From positions 1 to 51,402 of IMG/VR virus record IMGVR_UViG_3300025168_000010: DNA of 51,402 nt; one strand, written 5' to 3'. The position numbers and the translations under genes were made by a program. This stretch comes from a virus. The stretch's first letter is position 1. Every line of letters starts with the position of its first letter. This document shows, piece after piece, positions 31,257 through 41,765 of the stretch. The notes beneath the pieces are model-generated. The model had not been told where the DNA came from, did no database searches, and saw only the letters and a program-made list of their open reading frames with translations.

Positions 31257-34200
31257 ATGGCCGAGGAAGAAGGCAATAAACAAGCTGCTATCTCTTCAGA
31301 TGAAGGGATAAATCAAAAGCAGTGGTTGAACGATGCTGACTTGGGTGCTCCACAGCTGCCCAGTCTGCTTTCGGACGAACAGAAGGCTCGCCTTACCGAC
31401 CCTAAACAAACTTACCATAAGGATAAGGCTGCTGGGCGCAACCTCCGAGCCACTGAACCACGGTACCATCCTGCAAGTTGGAGGGAACTCGGTGGGAGCA
31501 TGTTGTCCACTCCTGAGAGACGGGAGGAAGCATCAGACGCCTATAAACTGGCTGAGCTATATCCTGAGCACAGAGACTTCTACATGGAGATTGCTGGTGC
31601 TAACGCTATCGGCCAACGAGACCTTCTAACATTTGAGGACATAGAAGAAGCAGAGTCTCCGTCTATCTGGGAAAACATAGGGACAGCCTTAGAGCCATTC
31701 CTAACCCCACAACGGATGCTTTGGTACTCTGGACTTAAGTTAGGAGAACTTCTTCCAGATCCCGGCAGTATGTTCGGTGACGCTGTGCAAGATGTTGTTG
31801 GTGTAATCGGGGCACCGTTCTTATTCGCTACAACAGGTATCTTAGAGGCTGGGCCTATGGCCTATGAAAGCCTATTCGGAGAGGGGGAGACGCAACGGGA
31901 TGATCACTTCTCAAGTGGGAAACCGCCAGCAGAGGAGCTGGCTTTAACGTTTAGAGATATGGTTGAGAATCTTTATGGAGATGTTTCTACAGGAGAACTA
32001 GCGGCTAAGGCCGAGGCAAACATGAGACCTTGGCTCTGGGGCGACTGGAGTACTGCACCTGCTCCGACGGGAACGTCGATTCTCGACTCAATGATGTCCT
32101 ACGAGGAAGCAGAGTACCTGTCGCAAAAAGGAGAAACCCGACAGTTAAGAAAGTTTGGGGACTGGATGAGTAGCGACACTGGTCGCATGGTGATGGGTCT
32201 TTCAATGGAGCTAATCGCAGATCCTCTCTGGTTCACTGGCCCTATTGGTAAAGGCGGTAACGTTGTTGCGCATGGCGATAAACTGGTTCGCGTAAGCAAA
32301 GTTTTAACGAAAACAGCAGGGAAGCTGCGCACACTAAACCCTAAGTACTCTAAGAATGACTTTACTCATTCGTTGATCCATCTTGTTGAAGGAACTGACG
32401 AGCAAATAAAAACAGCAGAGCTGTTGCTAAGTAACCATAGTGCAATGGCGAGAACTCAAATAAAAGCTCTTAACAGGGAAGCAGAGCTTGCAAAGAATGC
32501 TTTAAAGACAGACAACCCAGAAGACCTCAGAAAGGCAGTCAGGGCTATTGCAGACGAAAAGATAGACGCACAGAAAACAATAAGCGCCCACCATGAGATA
32601 CTAGCCACAAAGGGTGCCAAAGAAAGAGGGAAGCTTTTTGCTCAGCAAGAAACTGAAAAGATTAGGCTTATAGCCAGTGACCCTGCTAAGGCTAAAGTAT
32701 GGCTTAACCGTCAGGTAAGAGACCTTCCAAGGCGAGCTAAGGTGTACCAAGGTCTTTCGGACGATATTGGAAAGATAGTGGGAGATATCTCTGATGCGAG
32801 AAAGTTAGGCGGCAAAGCAGGCAAGAAAGCACTTTCTAAGTTTGCAGGAAAAGGTGGCAGGTGGGCGGTACATATCCCGCTTACAACCAAGCATGGCTTC
32901 CTTTTAGAGAAGGGAGCATTTGAGTCTGTAACCGAACTTATGCGTAAGGTTGGCCCAATTGATAACATGATGGATAACTTCGCTGTATCCGCTTTGAATA
33001 ATACAGTAAAAGTAGCAAGAGAAGCATCTCCAAATATATCAACGCTCGATGCGCTTGGTGGTAGCCAAGCAAAACTTGCAGCATACACCATGATGAATGC
33101 CACACAAAGTCTAGCCCTTATCCCCTTGGCTAGTTGGGATGTGTTTAGACGCGCTTTGGGTACTAGGTACTTACAGCCCATGACTCAATCCCTCCACCTA
33201 AGAGGGGCTTCTGAGAGTGGGTTCTTACCGGTACTCGGTGCAGGTACAAAAACCATCCAGCGCATAAAGAAGGTTCACCCGAAGGTATGGGAGCAGTACC
33301 AAGAAGGTCTTACCAAGATGATGGAGGGCTACACTGGGCTTGAGACACAACTAAGAGGTAGAATCCTTAGACTGTTTAAACTAGCAGGTCAAACAGCAGA
33401 TACACGTCGGAAGAAGTCAGCAGCGGAAGTTGCTCGCCTCACTGCGTTGCGTGGCAGGTCGACTGATCCTGTACGGATAGCAGAACTAAACTTTGAAATT
33501 GACAGAGCAAAGATGTGGGGGAACACTAAAGAGTACACAATTAAGAACATCATGAATGAAGCCGGTTCCGCTTTGGAGGAAGGCGCAGGTAAACTCGAAA
33601 AGCTATCTGACGACGCTCTTGAGGTCGGCAAGGGTGCTAGAGCCATCATTGATGCAATCCTTAACGACCCAACAATCAAAGCAGGAAAGCTAGAAGTAGA
33701 GCAAGCACTTGTGGCTATGGCTCGCCTTGCAAAAGGCAGCAATATAGAAAAAACAAGGATTCTTGGAGACTTAAAACTTATAGAAGAAAAACTTTCTACT
33801 ATGAATCTAGCAAAAGAGGTTGCTACACGTAAGATGCGCAGGGCTTACACTGCCCGATTAGCAGAACTTCGCTCTGCCACAAAAGTAATTGAAACAATAA
33901 GGCCAGAGGCTCTTACCTCCGCGATTCAAAGGATGATTGAAACCCCAGAGAGTCCAGCAGATCTGCTCAATGACTTTGTAAGGATCTTTGGAACTGAGGA
34001 GGCGGCACGTTCTGTACTTCGTAGTACAGCAATAGCGATGGGTAACAACAATGAAGCCACCGCTATGCGGATGTTCGCTGAAAAAATTGCAGGTGACTTA
34101 CCGACTGAAGTTATAAAGGATTCAGAGAAATTAAGAGAAGCGATTGGTCGTGGAATCAAAGACTACCTTTCTAGCCTGAAATCAGAGTCTGCTAGACTAC

Positions 34201-37200
34201 ACAACTCATGGGTGCAAGGCAGCTCTAAAACTAAAATTGGGCAAAGGGAGTTCTTCCCTGGAATGAAGTCTGATGACTTCGATGACCTTGCAAACTCTCT
34301 CATTGAAAGGGAGATTTTATCTTGGAAGGTCTTAGTCCCATCGAGTGAACGAGCAGCGTTTGAGAAGTGGGCCAGCAGAGGCCAAGTCCAAGAAGAAAAC
34401 ATACTAGCCATATTGGATAAAAGGGCACCTATTGTTAGCGCAGGAAGTGAACACTGGCAAGATGCTTTTGGTTTCTACAGCAGGGCTAAAGCATTAGAGC
34501 AAGTGAAGGTAACGGCTAGGAAGTGGGCCTCCTCCACAGATAAAGTCTCTGACATCCAACGACAAGTGCTACCGATTGCGAGTAGGGGGTCCAAGGAGGA
34601 GATGTACCGTGTTGCAGATGCCGCTGTAGCGGAGGGTGCTACCGTCTCAGATAGGTACATTGAACCTTCTCGCTGGCGCAGAAAGCCTAAGCCTAAGCCA
34701 GAGCCAAAGCATGTGCCTGTGCAGGCTATCCCAGATAAAGATTTATATGTCCCAACTCCAGAAGAGTTGGCCGCTGAGTTGGAGTTTGAAACTAATCTTT
34801 TAGCCCTTAGAGACAAGTTTACCAGAGTCTTTGATGACAAGAAAGTAGATAACAGCAAGTTTTTAGAGTCTTTAGGTTTAACAAAGAACGAACTACAAGA
34901 TCTAATGACCGACCTGTATGGTAAAAGCCATTTAAAGTCTTTGGCTGCAAAAGAGACACTGCGGAAAATCTTTAGAGAAAAAGCTGTCATACAGCCTCCT
35001 GGTCTTAGTACCAAAAAAATTGACGTAGACTTTGATCTTATTGCGCAAGACCCAAACCTAAGCGTTGCGGCTGTACAAAAGAAAGTAGGAGAGAGTGCAG
35101 AAATACAAATAGGACGCGCTCTGTTTAGAGATTCAGATTCTACAATTGTAGAAACAACAATACTAACTCCGAGCACCCCGCCTAAAAAGCGTATTACTGA
35201 CAAAGAGTTTATAGAAAAACAGTACAAAATTACGGGTAATCGCAAACTATTCAAATTAGAAAAAGGTGATGAATACCTACCAGACCCAGTACTTGACTTG
35301 CTGGATGAAATCGGAGACGTGCCCGTCTTTGTTCACGACGGTAAGTACCGACTTACTGGGCGTAGTTCGCTTGCACTTGAACATTGGCCCAAACCAAAGC
35401 CAACAGAATCCATATACTATTTCCCGAAACAAGAAGGGCCACCAGGCTATAATTTCCTAAAGGGTGAAGCTACTCCTGTGGCTGGTAGGCCAGTTGACCT
35501 TGGGGTCAAAGATGGTAGAGAATACTTTGTATTCAAACAAGTCTACAATTCCAAATCAAAACAAGGTGCCCTAAAGCAAGGTGACGAGGTAACCGGTCTT
35601 CATGGCGGTATAGACGATATAGAGAAAGGCCCATTAATGGAGTCTGGCTTTTCTGGCGCAGCGAAAGGAGAGGCAGAGGGTGTCCATGTTCGTATCATCC
35701 ATCGTGGGGAGGATCTAGAAGAACAGCTTATGGTTCCTATCCTAAACAAAAAAGAAAAGTTGCAACCGGGATACGGGACCGGAATCCACTACGTGCAAGT
35801 AAGAAGTAAAGAAGAACAGGTTGCAGCAGTAGAAATATCTGGGATGATCAGAGCCGGGAGGGAGCGTCTTGCGAGAAAGCGTTTTGAGAAGGGGCCAAAC
35901 TTTGCGGAGTATCAGAAAGTTACCGGCGAACTAAACGATCAGCGAGTTATCTTACAAAGCAACATACAGAAGAAGATAGATCAGCTAGAGAAAGCTCTCT
36001 CAAAGCTAGAGCGGAGCAGGGCTGGGGCACTAAGAGCAAGCTTGGCTGACCGGCCTGCTATCTATAAACGAATAGATGGTAAAGAAAAAGAGATTAATTT
36101 AAAGCTTAAGCCTCTGCTCGCTAACAAAAGAAAGTTTGTTGAAAAAAAGATAACCCCATTGGAAGGAAGGCTCAGTACGCTTAAGCCGCCTCCAGTTGCC
36201 GCAGGCAAGTCGACAGAAAATGGTGTCCTTCAGGTTGTTGGCCACGAAGTTGAAATTAGCTCTATGCTAGAAAGGCAGTTCTTTGTCTATATGGACAAGA
36301 GCACCAACAACTGGCATGTAGTAGACACTACTACCGGAGCTAGGGTATCACAAGGCCACAACTCTAATAGCGCAGTATCCGCAGCCAACCACCTCATCGA
36401 GGAAGAGGGCAGGATAAGCTACTTCAACAAACTTGATGGAAGCCCTAGTTTGTGGGGCTTTGGAGAAAAGCAGGTCAAAAAGGTCTTCACTGGGAAACCG
36501 GAGTGGCGTGTAAAAGATGTTGCATCAGGTCTTACACGCGGCAAAGGCCCGACTAGAGAAGCAGCGATAGATGCCGCAAAGAATAAAACGAACTCCAAGT
36601 TCGATTCGTATGTAGCCCAAGAACAAGCAAAGCCAAACTACAGGCCAGTGCTTAGAGAAGTTAGCCGTGAAGAGCAGGCCAAACTTCCTTGGCAACTTTA
36701 TCTTGAACAATCAGGCAAGCCCCACGGGAATCTCTGGGGTGGGAAAGTTGCTTTGGCAAGGACGAAAGAGCGAACTGGCAAAGCATTAATGCCTATTACT
36801 AAGGAAAGGATTAAGGAAGCACAAGAACTTGGTGCCACGTTTATACTTGGAAACACCAAGCATCTTGACCGCCAACTTGCTTTGTTCTTAGATGAAATCG
36901 GCGCAAACTACACAGTATACCATGCTGGAGATGTACCAATCGTTACTCGCCCAGTGGCTAGGCTTGAGTCTAAAACTTTGGAAGCGATAGAGTCAGCATC
37001 CCCACGAAGGCCATTCTCTAGGTATCTCCTTGATGAGTTGCGTGTCCCAGAGAAGCCTAAGCGCCCACCTCTAAACGAGTTCCCTGAACCTGTCTCAGCG
37101 TTTAACCCTATGGTGAAGCGCAAGGTTTACCGAGAAGATGGTGGCCAAGTAGTTGATGTTGCCAAGGTGGTAGACGATCTTGACCCTGCGGTTAAATTCA

Positions 37201-40200
37201 AGTTAGAAAAAGCAACTGAAAGAGCAGCAAGTGGAATAGATAAACTGTTGCCTTCCTTCCAAAAAGAGTTCTCAGTCTTTAAGGAAGCCAATATCAAGGA
37301 TATGAATCCTAGATTATACAATACGACCCCTACTCCTGATGGTTTACTTTTCTCCGTATTAGAAACCTTGAAGAAACTTTCTGGTCCAAGTCGCAGGAAT
37401 CCATTCCCCGATATGGACAGTCTTTCCGACCTCGAACTCTTACTCAGAGACCTTGACTCTTTTTCTTCTGGACTAGGGAAACAGTTCAAAGCCAGTGATT
37501 CTTTGTCGAAGAAAATACGAGCCGCCAGTAAGAAACTTAACCAAGTCAAGAACGCTACAGGTGGCAAGAAACATGGGCCATTGGGCCTGTTCCACGACGA
37601 GTTCGTACAGATTTTAAAAGGTCTTACTATTGGTGGCAAGCAAGGCTCCGCAACAATTAAAATTGCACTACGCAAACTACAAAGAAAGTATGGTAAGGAT
37701 CTGAAGTTAGCCCTACCTAGGCATGGAGAAGCAATACGCAGACCATTGGGACCAAGCCTGTTCGATTCAGCATCAGTAGCTCGTAGAATACGTCAACTTG
37801 ATGATGATACCGTCTTGGAGACCCTAGCATCACTAGTTGTAAAAGACGGTATTAGCGATGCTAAGATGAGAGGCTTGCTGAAGAACATTTATAAGAAGTC
37901 TAATGCGCGTAAGACGTTATCGCAGGCTACAGAAGAGACCTTACTAGCAGATATGACAAAGGTTAAGTCCGACCTACTTGAGGTTTCAAGGGTCAAGTTT
38001 GGTGTATCCAGTAAGACTGGAAAGTTTTCAAGAGGCGATATCGCAACGAAGATCTTTGCTGATGTAAGGAAAGAAAACAAACTTATTACCGATAAGCACA
38101 ACAAATTAACCGATGAGTACCTTGGTAAAATGAAGGAACTCCGCACTGCTTTGAATAAGAATATTGAACCTAAGACTATCGGTGACCGAACCAGAAAAGG
38201 TTGGGAGAACAGGCTGTGGAACCAGTTTAGTGCTCTGTCAACAAAGCATGGGCTATCAAACCAAGACCAGTTGTTTGCAGCATTTTCTGTTCTAAGCGAA
38301 ATGCCTCGCAATATCTCACCAGACATGATGAAAAACCTTACAAGCAAGTACCCTAACGTCATTGGCCGACGCTTTGGTGACATAGAGAAAGACCTTGCTC
38401 CTGTAATGGAAGAGTTAGAGAGTCTAATTAAGTTCTATGAACTAGAGTACTCCGATAGAATTTGGGATATTGTCCGTAGCCCAGAGACTATGATGGAGCG
38501 TTGGGGGGTGCTGGACTTTGTTCCGCACACGTTCCATGCTGGGACAGATGAAGTCTCTTTACAGTTAAGTATGGCTGGGAAGTCACAACTCGGAAGCGGT
38601 AAGGGTATACATGAGATGTTCTTCCGTCAGATGGACGCAGCAAAGGGTCGTAAGATCGCTGGCTCCATCAATGAGATCAATGCCTTTAACCATGCAAAAG
38701 AAGGTGCTGTTGACTTGATCAACCTTGAGCCTGCTCTGCTGTGGGGCAGGTATGCACAAGTAAACCATGCTTTAACCAACGATACCTTTATACAAACACT
38801 TATCTCAACGGGCGTTATACGCGGTCTTCGCAGTGGCGATGCCACCATAGCCAAAGACTACGGTATTAGCCTTACTCGTGGGGACGGTCTTGCTAAGACT
38901 GCCGATGAGATTGCGTTGGAACTAGACATGGTGCCTCTCTTTGACCGGTCTGTCCAGACTGAAGAGATGAACAGGTTTATGATGCTCACGCTTGACGATC
39001 TCCTGAACACCTACGCAACGTCTCCCGGAAAGGTTGGACACCAAGAAGTATCAAAAGCTCTTGAGCAAGTTGCTGACTCCCTGCAAGAAGCGTCAAAAGA
39101 AAAGGGTTTCGCTAACTGGATGAACACATCCAAGAATATAAATGCTTTGCGCAAACTTGAGCAGACATCTCTTAGGCTAAGGGCTGCACAGGCGGCAGAG
39201 GGTGCAGACTTATTCAATCCTCGTAAACGTTACGACGAATTACTTAAGCCTGAACTGGCTAATCAAGTAGCAAAGTGGGATGCGACAGAAGGTATAAAAC
39301 TAAACAATGCTCTACCTGATGATGAGTTTAATGCAGCTAGAAAGATAGCGTTATCCAAGTTAGACACGCAGGTCTCACGTAAAATATGGGATGATGTCTC
39401 TGCGGAAATGAACGCACTCCGCTCGAAGTACACTCCGAATGCACCTAAGACACAGGGTATGCATCTGTCAGCATACTATGACCCAAAGGCGGGGCTGTGG
39501 GAAATGTACATGCCAAGGGGTGTCCACCAGAGCATGAAAGAAGTCATTAACATGGACCCTAGATCACATGGGCTTGTCGGTAGAGGATTAGAAAAGTTTA
39601 ATAACTGGTGGAAGACCCGTGTTACCGTCATTGCGATTGCGTTCTCTACACGTAACTGGGGTGCAAACAATGTTTCTATGGCCTTTGATCTCGGCCCTCT
39701 GGGAGTACTTAATCCTAAAACACACATGCAAGGTCTTAAGTTATCCAACGCAGTCCGGTTCTACGACGAGTTTGGCAGTTTAGAAAAAGCATCAAGGGCA
39801 GCAAAGAAAGCCCTCCCTAGCGATGCTACACTCTCAGAAAAAGCAAAGCATGCCGCCTTACAAAGTGGCTTTAGATTCGGTGGGCTGCAAGGTCTACTAG
39901 ACAATGGTGTTCAGTTAACAGACGACCTATGGATGCCTATTGATGAACTAATGGAGCGCATGACTCGTACTGGTGTAGTCAGTCCAGCCTATACCCAAGT
40001 GGTTGACATTAACGCTATGGAACAAGCAATGTCTCACATGCATTTGCATGGTGGTGCTCTTGCTGATGGGACGACAGCCGCTAAACTTAAGAAGTACGCC
40101 TCGAACATTGAGGATGCAGTGCTCGTTACCGTTCCTACCATGATGACTGGCGGTGTGCCTGTCGCTATGTCCAAGAAGGTTGGTGCAGAGTTTGCCCGTG

Positions 40201-41456
40201 GTGTTGAAAACCAGTCTCGTATATTCAACTTCCTTTCTAACATTAAGAAAACAAACAACTGGGACGATTCGGTAGCACATGTAAACAAGTTCTTGTTTAA
40301 CTATGGTGACCTGACCCAGACTCAGAAGCGTTGGATGCGTTTGATTCTGCCGTGGTTTACTTGGAACCAAAAGAACTTTATACTACAGGCAGACTTGATG
40401 CAAAAGTCTCCTGCGCTGTTCTCCTCATTCCATAAAATGATGAGTGACGGGCTACCACAAGTAATGGCTGCAAGCCAAGCCGAGGCTGCTGGTGAGAGGT
40501 TTGTAAACTATGACCCACTCTCCAAAGAAAGGTTGAAAACTCGCGAGACCCACTCGATGCACACCATCCAAATGCCACTGCCTTCTCTTGAAAACTTTGG
40601 TCTTGGAAATGTATCCGTTCCTGTATTTAAGCGAGGAAAGAAAGGTGTTATGCCTTGGCAGTCGTTTGACATGCAGTGGGGCAAACTAGGTAAAGACTAC
40701 TTCCCAAGATTGAAGAACGCACACGTTCAAGGTTTTGGTCTCCCACAAGAAGCGTTTATAAACAACCTCTCACTGCTAATGACTGGAGCAGATGTTCGTA
40801 ACTGGCCTTGGCTTCCGCTTCCAGGGGACTTGGGTAAACAACAAAGGGCACGTTCTTTTGCATCTCGTAGCCGTTGGATTCGTATGGCTGGAGAAACTCA
40901 TGCTCTTATACGTCTCGCAGCAGAGATCGGCTCTGGTCAGCATACTTACTTTAACAAACCAATAAATGAACTTACTGATGGCAGGCTACTCTCTGAGACA
41001 ATCAACGGTATCCGGCAGGTCCCATTTGTTGGAGATACGATGGGCGACATCCTGTCTCAACGTGTAGGTATGAAAGGGTATACTGTCTACGACAAGTGGA
41101 GTGGAAACTGGAAGGAGTTTATCCGTGTTGATGGCGCAGCCAATCACTCGCTCGGACAACTTCCTTGGTCACGTACACTACGCGATGCGGCAGCAATGAC
41201 GGATCAATTCCTAATGAGTCGGCTTATTCCTTGGGAGGCGTTGGCAGCAGAAGGAATATCTCCTCAAGATTTTGGTGAGGTTCCTGTGCTATGGAGCGCC
41301 CTAGATGCCTTAAGTGGTGTCCGTATTATGCAGACAGACCCTGATTTGATGAGGTCATACGCTGACATCAGAACAGAAAAGCAGTTACAGAAGTATCTGG
41401 AAAGTAGAGGTTTGCTCAAGTCTTTCCAAAATTCCTACATACCATACAAATACTAG
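31257..41456 (+). CDS. Giant internal/ejection virion protein, 3,399 aa
   Basis: One uninterrupted frame of 10.2 kb, starting at ATG 31257 after GAGGAACTA. The protein is mostly helical and Lys/Ala/Leu-rich. Coiled segments include about residues 1565-1640 (QKKIDQLEKALSKLER). A Rossmann/SLOG-like stretch near 1840-1890 (ELGATFILGNTKHLDRQ, then IGANYTVYHAGD) resembles a module seen in other giant phage polyproteins. In the last quarter, KWWK-type, FSTRNWGANNVSMAF and, near 3010-3040, FNYGDLTQTQKRWMRLILPW, continuing FTWNQKN, recall conserved segments of very large T7 gp16-like ejection proteins. I found no transglycosylase, protease or T7/N4-type RNA polymerase catalytic motif by eye. Confidence 0.75.
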   Translation: MAEEEGNKQAAISSDEGINQKQWLNDADLGAPQLPSLLSDEQKARLTDPKQTYHKDKAAGRNLRATEPRYHPASWRELGGSMLSTPERREEASDAYKLAELYPEHRDFYMEIAGANAIGQRDLLTFEDIEEAESPSIWENIGTALEPFLTPQRMLWYSGLKLGELLPDPGSMFGDAVQDVVGVIGAPFLFATTGILEAGPMAYESLFGEGETQRDDHFSSGKPPAEELALTFRDMVENLYGDVSTGELAAKAEANMRPWLWGDWSTAPAPTGTSILDSMMSYEEAEYLSQKGETRQLRKFGDWMSSDTGRMVMGLSMELIADPLWFTGPIGKGGNVVAHGDKLVRVSKVLTKTAGKLRTLNPKYSKNDFTHSLIHLVEGTDEQIKTAELLLSNHSAMARTQIKALNREAELAKNALKTDNPEDLRKAVRAIADEKIDAQKTISAHHEILATKGAKERGKLFAQQETEKIRLIASDPAKAKVWLNRQVRDLPRRAKVYQGLSDDIGKIVGDISDARKLGGKAGKKALSKFAGKGGRWAVHIPLTTKHGFLLEKGAFESVTELMRKVGPIDNMMDNFAVSALNNTVKVAREASPNISTLDALGGSQAKLAAYTMMNATQSLALIPLASWDVFRRALGTRYLQPMTQSLHLRGASESGFLPVLGAGTKTIQRIKKVHPKVWEQYQEGLTKMMEGYTGLETQLRGRILRLFKLAGQTADTRRKKSAAEVARLTALRGRSTDPVRIAELNFEIDRAKMWGNTKEYTIKNIMNEAGSALEEGAGKLEKLSDDALEVGKGARAIIDAILNDPTIKAGKLEVEQALVAMARLAKGSNIEKTRILGDLKLIEEKLSTMNLAKEVATRKMRRAYTARLAELRSATKVIETIRPEALTSAIQRMIETPESPADLLNDFVRIFGTEEAARSVLRSTAIAMGNNNEATAMRMFAEKIAGDLPTEVIKDSEKLREAIGRGIKDYLSSLKSESARLHNSWVQGSSKTKIGQREFFPGMKSDDFDDLANSLIEREILSWKVLVPSSERAAFEKWASRGQVQEENILAILDKRAPIVSAGSEHWQDAFGFYSRAKALEQVKVTARKWASSTDKVSDIQRQVLPIASRGSKEEMYRVADAAVAEGATVSDRYIEPSRWRRKPKPKPEPKHVPVQAIPDKDLYVPTPEELAAELEFETNLLALRDKFTRVFDDKKVDNSKFLESLGLTKNELQDLMTDLYGKSHLKSLAAKETLRKIFREKAVIQPPGLSTKKIDVDFDLIAQDPNLSVAAVQKKVGESAEIQIGRALFRDSDSTIVETTILTPSTPPKKRITDKEFIEKQYKITGNRKLFKLEKGDEYLPDPVLDLLDEIGDVPVFVHDGKYRLTGRSSLALEHWPKPKPTESIYYFPKQEGPPGYNFLKGEATPVAGRPVDLGVKDGREYFVFKQVYNSKSKQGALKQGDEVTGLHGGIDDIEKGPLMESGFSGAAKGEAEGVHVRIIHRGEDLEEQLMVPILNKKEKLQPGYGTGIHYVQVRSKEEQVAAVEISGMIRAGRERLARKRFEKGPNFAEYQKVTGELNDQRVILQSNIQKKIDQLEKALSKLERSRAGALRASLADRPAIYKRIDGKEKEINLKLKPLLANKRKFVEKKITPLEGRLSTLKPPPVAAGKSTENGVLQVVGHEVEISSMLERQFFVYMDKSTNNWHVVDTTTGARVSQGHNSNSAVSAANHLIEEEGRISYFNKLDGSPSLWGFGEKQVKKVFTGKPEWRVKDVASGLTRGKGPTREAAIDAAKNKTNSKFDSYVAQEQAKPNYRPVLREVSREEQAKLPWQLYLEQSGKPHGNLWGGKVALARTKERTGKALMPITKERIKEAQELGATFILGNTKHLDRQLALFLDEIGANYTVYHAGDVPIVTRPVARLESKTLEAIESASPRRPFSRYLLDELRVPEKPKRPPLNEFPEPVSAFNPMVKRKVYREDGGQVVDVAKVVDDLDPAVKFKLEKATERAASGIDKLLPSFQKEFSVFKEANIKDMNPRLYNTTPTPDGLLFSVLETLKKLSGPSRRNPFPDMDSLSDLELLLRDLDSFSSGLGKQFKASDSLSKKIRAASKKLNQVKNATGGKKHGPLGLFHDEFVQILKGLTIGGKQGSATIKIALRKLQRKYGKDLKLALPRHGEAIRRPLGPSLFDSASVARRIRQLDDDTVLETLASLVVKDGISDAKMRGLLKNIYKKSNARKTLSQATEETLLADMTKVKSDLLEVSRVKFGVSSKTGKFSRGDIATKIFADVRKENKLITDKHNKLTDEYLGKMKELRTALNKNIEPKTIGDRTRKGWENRLWNQFSALSTKHGLSNQDQLFAAFSVLSEMPRNISPDMMKNLTSKYPNVIGRRFGDIEKDLAPVMEELESLIKFYELEYSDRIWDIVRSPETMMERWGVLDFVPHTFHAGTDEVSLQLSMAGKSQLGSGKGIHEMFFRQMDAAKGRKIAGSINEINAFNHAKEGAVDLINLEPALLWGRYAQVNHALTNDTFIQTLISTGVIRGLRSGDATIAKDYGISLTRGDGLAKTADEIALELDMVPLFDRSVQTEEMNRFMMLTLDDLLNTYATSPGKVGHQEVSKALEQVADSLQEASKEKGFANWMNTSKNINALRKLEQTSLRLRAAQAAEGADLFNPRKRYDELLKPELANQVAKWDATEGIKLNNALPDDEFNAARKIALSKLDTQVSRKIWDDVSAEMNALRSKYTPNAPKTQGMHLSAYYDPKAGLWEMYMPRGVHQSMKEVINMDPRSHGLVGRGLEKFNNWWKTRVTVIAIAFSTRNWGANNVSMAFDLGPLGVLNPKTHMQGLKLSNAVRFYDEFGSLEKASRAAKKALPSDATLSEKAKHAALQSGFRFGGLQGLLDNGVQLTDDLWMPIDELMERMTRTGVVSPAYTQVVDINAMEQAMSHMHLHGGALADGTTAAKLKKYASNIEDAVLVTVPTMMTGGVPVAMSKKVGAEFARGVENQSRIFNFLSNIKKTNNWDDSVAHVNKFLFNYGDLTQTQKRWMRLILPWFTWNQKNFILQADLMQKSPALFSSFHKMMSDGLPQVMAASQAEAAGERFVNYDPLSKERLKTRETHSMHTIQMPLPSLENFGLGNVSVPVFKRGKKGVMPWQSFDMQWGKLGKDYFPRLKNAHVQGFGLPQEAFINNLSLLMTGADVRNWPWLPLPGDLGKQQRARSFASRSRWIRMAGETHALIRLAAEIGSGQHTYFNKPINELTDGRLLSETINGIRQVPFVGDTMGDILSQRVGMKGYTVYDKWSGNWKEFIRVDGAANHSLGQLPWSRTLRDAAAMTDQFLMSRLIPWEALAAEGISPQDFGEVPVLWSALDALSGVRIMQTDPDLMRSYADIRTEKQLQKYLESRGLLKSFQNSYIPYKY

Positions 41457-41468
41457 GATCAGAAGACA

Positions 41469-41765
41469 ATGGAAGGCTACGGAACTACAATAGCAATAAG
41501 CGCCCAAGCGGTGTCTTTGATCCTGTTCGGAGTCCTAGGCTTCTTTCTGAAGAGACTTGTAAATCAGGTGGATACAATGGAGAACAAAGCAACAAAGGTA
41601 AGACTAGTAGTAGACAAAGAGATGGCCTCTATCAGAGAAGATGTTGTGCGACTTGAAGCAAACAGCAGCAACTTCGGTGCTTCACTAACAGAAGTCAAAA
41701 CAAAACTGGACGCTCTCAGCGAGAACATCCAGTGGATTCGTGAGAAGTTGGCAAGCAAACCTTAA
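41469..41765 (+). CDS. Single-pass membrane protein with coiled coil, 98 aa
   Basis: ATG at 41469 follows CTAGGATCAGAAGACA. Residues about 8-30 are a transmembrane helix (AISAQAVSLILFGVLGFFLK). The remainder is a heptad-patterned helix (EMASIREDVVRLEANSSNFG). It may be a spanin-like or XhlA-like lysis accessory, or a membrane anchor for the ejection machinery. Its stop shares TTAA with the stop of the convergent primase gene. Confidence 0.65.
   Translation: MEGYGTTIAISAQAVSLILFGVLGFFLKRLVNQVDTMENKATKVRLVVDKEMASIREDVVRLEANSSNFGASLTEVKTKLDALSENIQWIREKLASKP

Noticed and set aside
34475-35254. 259-codon minus-strand frame inside the giant gene
   Set aside because: Long minus-strand frames recur throughout the giant gene because of its codon bias (many Leu/Ser/Phe-rich shadows). 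They have no binding sites and mirror the sense codons.
31257-41456. Possible virion RNA polymerase of the N4 type
   Set aside because: Size fits, but I found no T/DxxGR, motif B R-x3-K-x6-YG or motif C HDS-type signatures in the translated protein.
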